DNA from: a virus
Direction: 5' to 3' (one strand)
Length of the DNA: 24,141 bases
IMG/VR virus record: IMGVR_UViG_3300044800_000220
Span: 1 to 24,141 of that record
Positions 21,177 through 24,141 of the stretch are shown in pieces (position 1 is the first letter of the stretch; the number at the start of each line of letters is the position of its first letter). The translations under genes were made by a program, and so were the position numbers. The notes under the pieces are model-generated. The model was not told the DNA's origin and ran no database searches. It saw only the letters and a list, made by a program, of their open reading frames with translations.

Positions 21177-22771
21177 GCCGCCCTCCGCGTTCGTTCTCGT
21201 GGCAGATTGGACATCCCATCCCTTACATTTAGTCTTTCCGCACGCCCCGGTCTCTTCGCGTGATAGTCTTCCTTTGTGGCCTCACTTCCGGCAGACGCCG
21301 CCGGCCCCGAATTTGTCTGACTGATCGCGCCCTCGAGGGCGTCGGGCCCGTCGTCATGCACGTTTGCATCCATGATGTAAATCAACTGCTCAACCAGGGC
21401 GTCCTGGTCGGAGTGGCCTCTGATAAAGCGGATCTTCCCGTACTCGGCAAGAGGAGAAATGCAATTCACTATCCGGGCGATTTTCTCCGTCGTGTGTATG
21501 ACCTTATGCATATTCACGAAGCGTCCGGCCCTTTCGGCATATCGCTGATAGGAATCCAAAAGGAAATCCTGGAACATGTTGATCTCAACGCCCACGCCGC
21601 ATTTGAACTCTTCGTCAATCTTCCAGACTGCATCCCACATCTCGTTGACCGTGGCATGCCGGATCCATGCATGCAGCACATCGTAGATATCGGAACCATC
21701 GGACTTGCCGACGACGACGATTGATTTGAAATCCGTCGTCTCCGTTCCTTTCCCGGAGGGATCGAGGAAGGCCGAAACCCGCCATATTTTCTTTGACCAG
21801 ATCTCCGGCGCCAACTCCGCCTGCGGTATGTATTGTATCCAGGCTTCGCGGATGGGGCTGTCCTCATCGGTGACCTTGTTTCTCATCTCACGGTTGAACC
21901 GCACCGTCCCCATCTGGCGCTTCCGTTTTTCCAGCTTCTCAATGGGCCAGAGTGCCGGCCAGAGCGGCGAGCCGTCCTCCCGGATGGCGTCATAAACGCG
22001 GCTGATATAGAGAGGATCACCAGTCTCGGGATCCTTTTCCTTCATGAGTTGTGACAGGATCGAGCGTGATGCGAAAAGGTTTCCGACCATCAGCATGGAA
22101 AAACTGCCGATGAAGGACCCGAGCACAGTCTGGAGTATCCAGTCCACGCCCTGCTTCACCAGTTTCGGGTTCCTCACATTCTGGTCATTCTCGAAGTCAT
22201 CAATGACGACGCGGTCCGGCCGATACTGCATATGCTTCAGGCCTCGCACCTTCTCGCCGCGGCCTCTTGCCAGGACGCGGATCCCGTTTGCAGTTATGAA
22301 ATCCGCCTCGCCCCACTTGCGTCCCTTGAATTCGCCGAAGTCATGGATGAGCCGCGGATTTTCTTCCAGCTCGATCCTGATCGGAATCGTGAAACCCTTC
22401 GCCTGGTCATTCGTGTCGGAGATGAGCATAATGAAATGATTGCGTTCAAAAACAATGTCATCAATAGGAACGCCGAAGGTGAAGAAGGTGGATTTTGCAT
22501 GCCCGCGCGGGGCTCCGACGAGAACGAACTCGTCGCGCATGTCCGCGAGATCGGACCATTCTTCCTGGAAATCCTCAAACTCTACGGAAAAGTAGTGCGG
22601 CATATATGTTGCGAAAAAGAACAGCCGGTCCCAGGAAGCACGCTCCTTGCGCTCCGCCTGCTTCTCCGGCGTGTCGTCTTCGAACGGGGAGACGCTCTTG
22701 CGGATCCAGTCGCGCAGCTGGTCGACCCACTGGTCGAAACGGTATTCGGTTATCTTAGGTCGCTTCTGCAT
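21173..22771 (-). CDS. Terminase large subunit
   Basis: A 532-residue DNA packaging motor, with an N-terminal ATPase and a C-terminal nuclease. The Walker A-like loop is GAPRGHAKST at 86-95, Walker B is VVIDD at 188-192 followed by F-E, and a coupling-type segment SMLMVGN lies at 225-231. The nuclease domain starts near 330, with Asp337 in FLDPSGKG, Glu396 and the Asp cluster at 473-477 (HDDGPDALEG). All these acids are in the usual order, so the enzyme looks intact. The gene begins inside the end of the small-subunit gene (17-base overlap). The C-terminal 40 residues are basic and Ser/Arg-rich, likely flexible. Confidence 0.95.
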   Translation of the reverse strand: MQKRPKITEYRFDQWVDQLRDWIRKSVSPFEDDTPEKQAERKERASWDRLFFFATYMPHYFSVEFEDFQEEWSDLADMRDEFVLVGAPRGHAKSTFFTFGVPIDDIVFERNHFIMLISDTNDQAKGFTIPIRIELEENPRLIHDFGEFKGRKWGEADFITANGIRVLARGRGEKVRGLKHMQYRPDRVVIDDFENDQNVRNPKLVKQGVDWILQTVLGSFIGSFSMLMVGNLFASRSILSQLMKEKDPETGDPLYISRVYDAIREDGSPLWPALWPIEKLEKRKRQMGTVRFNREMRNKVTDEDSPIREAWIQYIPQAELAPEIWSKKIWRVSAFLDPSGKGTETTDFKSIVVVGKSDGSDIYDVLHAWIRHATVNEMWDAVWKIDEEFKCGVGVEINMFQDFLLDSYQRYAERAGRFVNMHKVIHTTEKIARIVNCISPLAEYGKIRFIRGHSDQDALVEQLIYIMDANVHDDGPDALEGAISQTNSGPAASAGSEATKEDYHAKRPGRAERLNVRDGMSNLPRERTRRAA

Positions 22772-23222
22772 ACTTCGCCTTGAACTTCTCGATCAGGGAA
22801 TCAAAGTTTTTCGCCAGCACCTTGAGACCCTCCGGGTCCGTATCCTTCAGAATGCCGGCAATGAATTCCATCGCCTCCAGGAAGAGAGCCGGACGGTCGA
22901 TCTTTGCCGCCGTCTCCTGCTTTTTATTCTGTTTTCCAGCCATAGTTTCCAGCCGGATGAATGCATATATATTTTGTGGATCCGGATTGTCCTTTGCTTT
23001 TTTCGCCAGATCCTTCCGCAGTTGCATCACTGTCGATTTGATATCTCGCCTGGCTGCCCGGAATTCTTCCCGCTTTTCCCGCCATCCTTCCGCAGCCGAC
23101 CAGTTTTTCAACTGTGTCACGGAAACTCCGGTCTCGAGTGCCGCTTCATCGAACGTGAGACCATCGACGATGTAGAGTTCCTCCGCCCGTTCACGGACTT
23201 CCCAGTCGATCTCTTTCCCCAT
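22755..23222 (-). CDS. Terminase small subunit (DUF1804-like)
   Basis: A 155-residue DNA-recognition subunit of the packaging complex. Its N-terminal 60 residues are a helix-turn-helix: AEELYIVDGLTFDEAALETG followed by VSVTQLKNWSAAEGW. A charged helix (E-F-R-A-A-R-R-D-I-K) and a longer helical C-terminal part follow, as in Mu-type small terminases such as the DUF1804 group. I prefer the ATG at 23222 because GGGGAG lies six bases before it. An ATG two codons upstream, overlapping the previous stop, has that same GGGGAG directly against it and is too close. It is directly followed by the large subunit. Confidence 0.88.
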   Translation of the reverse strand: MGKEIDWEVRERAEELYIVDGLTFDEAALETGVSVTQLKNWSAAEGWREKREEFRAARRDIKSTVMQLRKDLAKKAKDNPDPQNIYAFIRLETMAGKQNKKQETAAKIDRPALFLEAMEFIAGILKDTDPEGLKVLAKNFDSLIEKFKAKYAEAT

Positions 23223-23224
23223 CG

Positions 23225-23467
23225 TCATCTCCCCAGGATGTTTTGTATTCTTTCAAGGTTGCTGACGGTTTCCATATACTGATCGTGGGCGTCCGCCAGT
23301 TCAACGCTCCAGGCGGCGATCTTGTCCACCTGCAGTTTTTCGGTCTTTTCAAAGGGATCGAGCGCTTCGCGGAGATTCTGGACGAGCCCCTGTATTTTTA
23401 TTTCCAGGCTTTTTTTCTTGAGTTCGCTCTCCTGACGCCGCCCCATGAATTTCAATCGCTCAGTCAT
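23225..23467 (-). CDS. Small coiled-coil protein, unknown function
   Basis: An 80-residue, highly charged helical protein. The start RLKFMGRRQESELKKKSLEI is strongly basic, and the rest has a heptad-like pattern of Leu and Ile (IQGLVQNLREAL, then VELADAHDQYMETVSNLERI). No enzyme motif or membrane segment is present. Similar small helical proteins lie just before the terminase genes in Mu-type phages. ATG at 23467 overlaps the previous stop as ATGA, with AGAGGAAATAAG upstream; an earlier in-frame ATG would run far into the upstream gene. Function is unknown, possibly part of packaging or lysis support. Confidence 0.7.
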   Translation of the reverse strand: MTERLKFMGRRQESELKKKSLEIKIQGLVQNLREALDPFEKTEKLQVDKIAAWSVELADAHDQYMETVSNLERIQNILGR

Positions 23468-23826
23468 CTTATTTCCTCTGTGGATTCGCGTTGTGTGACC
23501 CTTTCCTTTTTGATTCTCACCATCGGGCAATACTGGTTCTGCCTGATCTCTTCCGAGATGGTCGTCATGACCTGAGTGTTCATCACGATAATGTTTCTCA
23601 GATCCGTCGCTACTTCCGCGTAGTCCTCGACGAGTTTTACGTTCGATGTGTACATTTTCTTCATCTCGCCGAAGCGTCTCTCCAGATCCCGCGTCATAAG
23701 AAAAGAGAACGCCCAGGGGCCGAAAAATAAGATCATTAATATTGCGACTATGGGCGCCGCGCCGATTTTGTCAATCAGGTAGCACAAAACCTGAAGGGTC
23801 GTCACAACCGCTCCGGTTTCTGTCAC
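23464..23826 (-). CDS. One-helix membrane protein with coiled-coil tail
   Basis: A 120-residue protein with one hydrophobic segment at about 21-44 (IGAAPIVAILMILFFGPWAF is its core) followed by a charged helix with a heptad-like pattern and a basic end. The form is like DUF2730-type proteins ahead of terminase genes in Mu, or a holin-like accessory protein; I cannot choose between these. The preferred start is GTG at 23826, which overlaps the zinc-finger gene's stop as GTGA and has GGAGAGGAG six bases upstream. Upstream in-frame ATGs would overlap that gene by 30-100 bases. Confidence 0.65.
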   Translation of the reverse strand: MTETGAVVTTLQVLCYLIDKIGAAPIVAILMILFFGPWAFSFLMTRDLERRFGEMKKMYTSNVKLVEDYAEVATDLRNIIVMNTQVMTTISEEIRQNQYCPMVRIKKERVTQRESTEEIR

Positions 23827-24044
23827 AGTGATCTCCTCTCCAATTTCTCCTGGCATTCCAGGCAGCGCAGGGCATCCGGGAGCGCCTTTAACTGCGCCTG
23901 GAGGATGCGCGTCCCGCATCTAAGGCATATCCTCTTGCCTTCGTTATCGTATCGCGGCTCATCGATCTGCTTTGTAAAATGCGTCCTCAGCGCCTGCATC
24001 CGGAACATCTCCTGCTTGTCCTGGGCGAGGTCGACGTCGTCCAT
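23823..24044 (-). CDS. DksA/TraR-family C4 zinc-finger protein
   Basis: A 73-residue protein with four cysteines in two C-x-x-C pairs, at 40/43 (CLRC) and 61/64 (CLEC), the mark of the DksA/TraR zinc finger. An N-terminal helical part (residues 5-25) precedes it. Such short proteins bind RNA polymerase through the secondary channel and change promoter activity without DNA binding; the plasmid protein TraR is the model. Many Mu-type phages carry one near the lysis or terminase genes. The ATG at 24044 directly follows the stop of the previous gene, and AGGTGG lies before it. Whether it acts on host or phage promoters is not visible. Confidence 0.85.
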   Translation of the reverse strand: MDDVDLAQDKQEMFRMQALRTHFTKQIDEPRYDNEGKRICLRCGTRILQAQLKALPDALRCLECQEKLERRSL

Positions 24045-24141
24045 CTACCACCTGTAGCCCGTGCTGATCATGGCCTTACCATCACCCGTCGAATTCATCT
24101 CGCCGTATAGCCCCAGGTGCAGATTCCCGACCCTGAAGAAG
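24045..24141 (-). CDS. 3' end of a gene cut by the window edge, beta-strand rich
   Basis: Only the last 31 codons are present, ending in TAG at 24047-24045 directly against the next ATG. The peptide alternates hydrophobic and polar residues (GNLHLGLYGEMN, then GKAMISTGYRW) and ends in an aromatic Tyr-x-Trp. That is similar to the last strand of an outer-membrane beta-barrel protein, whose C-terminal aromatic is read by the Bam machinery. A virion beta protein is equally possible from so short a piece. Its open frame runs to the window edge and shares the late transcript. Confidence 0.55.
   Translation of the reverse strand, partial: FFRVGNLHLGLYGEMNSTGDGKAMISTGYRW

Noticed and set aside
23464-23826. 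Calling the one-helix protein a holin.
   Set aside because: One membrane segment and a coiled-coil tail also fit DUF2730-type proteins, and no endolysin or spanin gene is in the window to support a lysis cassette.
23827-23919. Longer form of the one-helix membrane protein starting with an ATG at 23919.
   Set aside because: It would overlap the zinc-finger gene by almost 100 bases and add a Pro/Gly-rich segment; the GTG at 23826 has a strong site and a GTGA junction like other genes here.
1-24141. CRISPR arrays, tRNA or rRNA genes, IS elements.
   Set aside because: No spaced repeat series, cloverleaf-like sequence with CCA-type end, or transposase frame was seen on either strand; only the two-copy repeat near the left edge is present.

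Overview
The window carries most of the head-and-tail half of a Mu-like (FluMu-type) contractile-tailed phage or prophage. Every convincing gene lies on the minus strand, so transcription runs from high to low coordinates. Genes are packed tightly, usually sharing 1-4 bases at ATGA, GTGA, TTGA or TGATG junctions, which implies one translationally coupled late transcript. The order matches the Mu morphogenesis order closely: TraR-like protein, terminase small and large subunits, portal, MuF-type head protein, protease/capsid, neck proteins, DUF2635, sheath, tube, tail chaperone, tape measure, gpN, gpP, gp45 spike, gp46, gp47, gp48, collar-domain fiber, fiber-assembly-type protein. A DNA adenine methyltransferase closes the set, where Mu carries mom. 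No transposase, repressor, endolysin or tRNA is visible, so the early and lysis regions must lie outside. The host is very probably Gram-negative, because an O-antigen ligase-like protein is present. A deltaproteobacterium-like host is only an impression.

Layout from the upstream (right) end. 24141-22755: the tail of a cut-off gene, a C4 zinc-finger protein, a one-helix membrane/coiled-coil protein, a small coiled-coil protein and the small terminase. 22771-18853: large terminase, portal, MuF protein. 18801-15772: a small HeH/SAP-like protein and an 882-residue protein that joins protease, scaffold and major capsid protein. 15701-13503: three consecutive membrane-directed proteins (a capsid-cement-like protein with a signal peptide, an O-antigen ligase/polymerase-like integral membrane protein, and a membrane-anchored beta protein). 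13448-11479: neck and tail-completion proteins. 11479-7476: sheath, tube, frameshifted chaperone, tape measure. 7476-2586: baseplate. 2576-1175: tail fiber and its partner. 1034-246: methyltransferase. 242-201: a probable terminator. 1-200: no convincing gene, but two 19-base direct repeats at 21-base spacing that could mark the phage end.

The least expected part is 13503-15701. An O-antigen ligase-like gene between capsid and neck genes is not part of the standard Mu plan. Its two neighbours are also export- or membrane-directed, and hairpins lie at both ends of the block. I infer a cell-surface-modifying or superinfection-blocking cassette inserted in the late operon. Other notable points are an uncalled tail-chaperone extension (9146-9367) reached only by a net +1 (or -2) frameshift, with a single good UUU-C slip site, and the protease-scaffold-capsid fusion.
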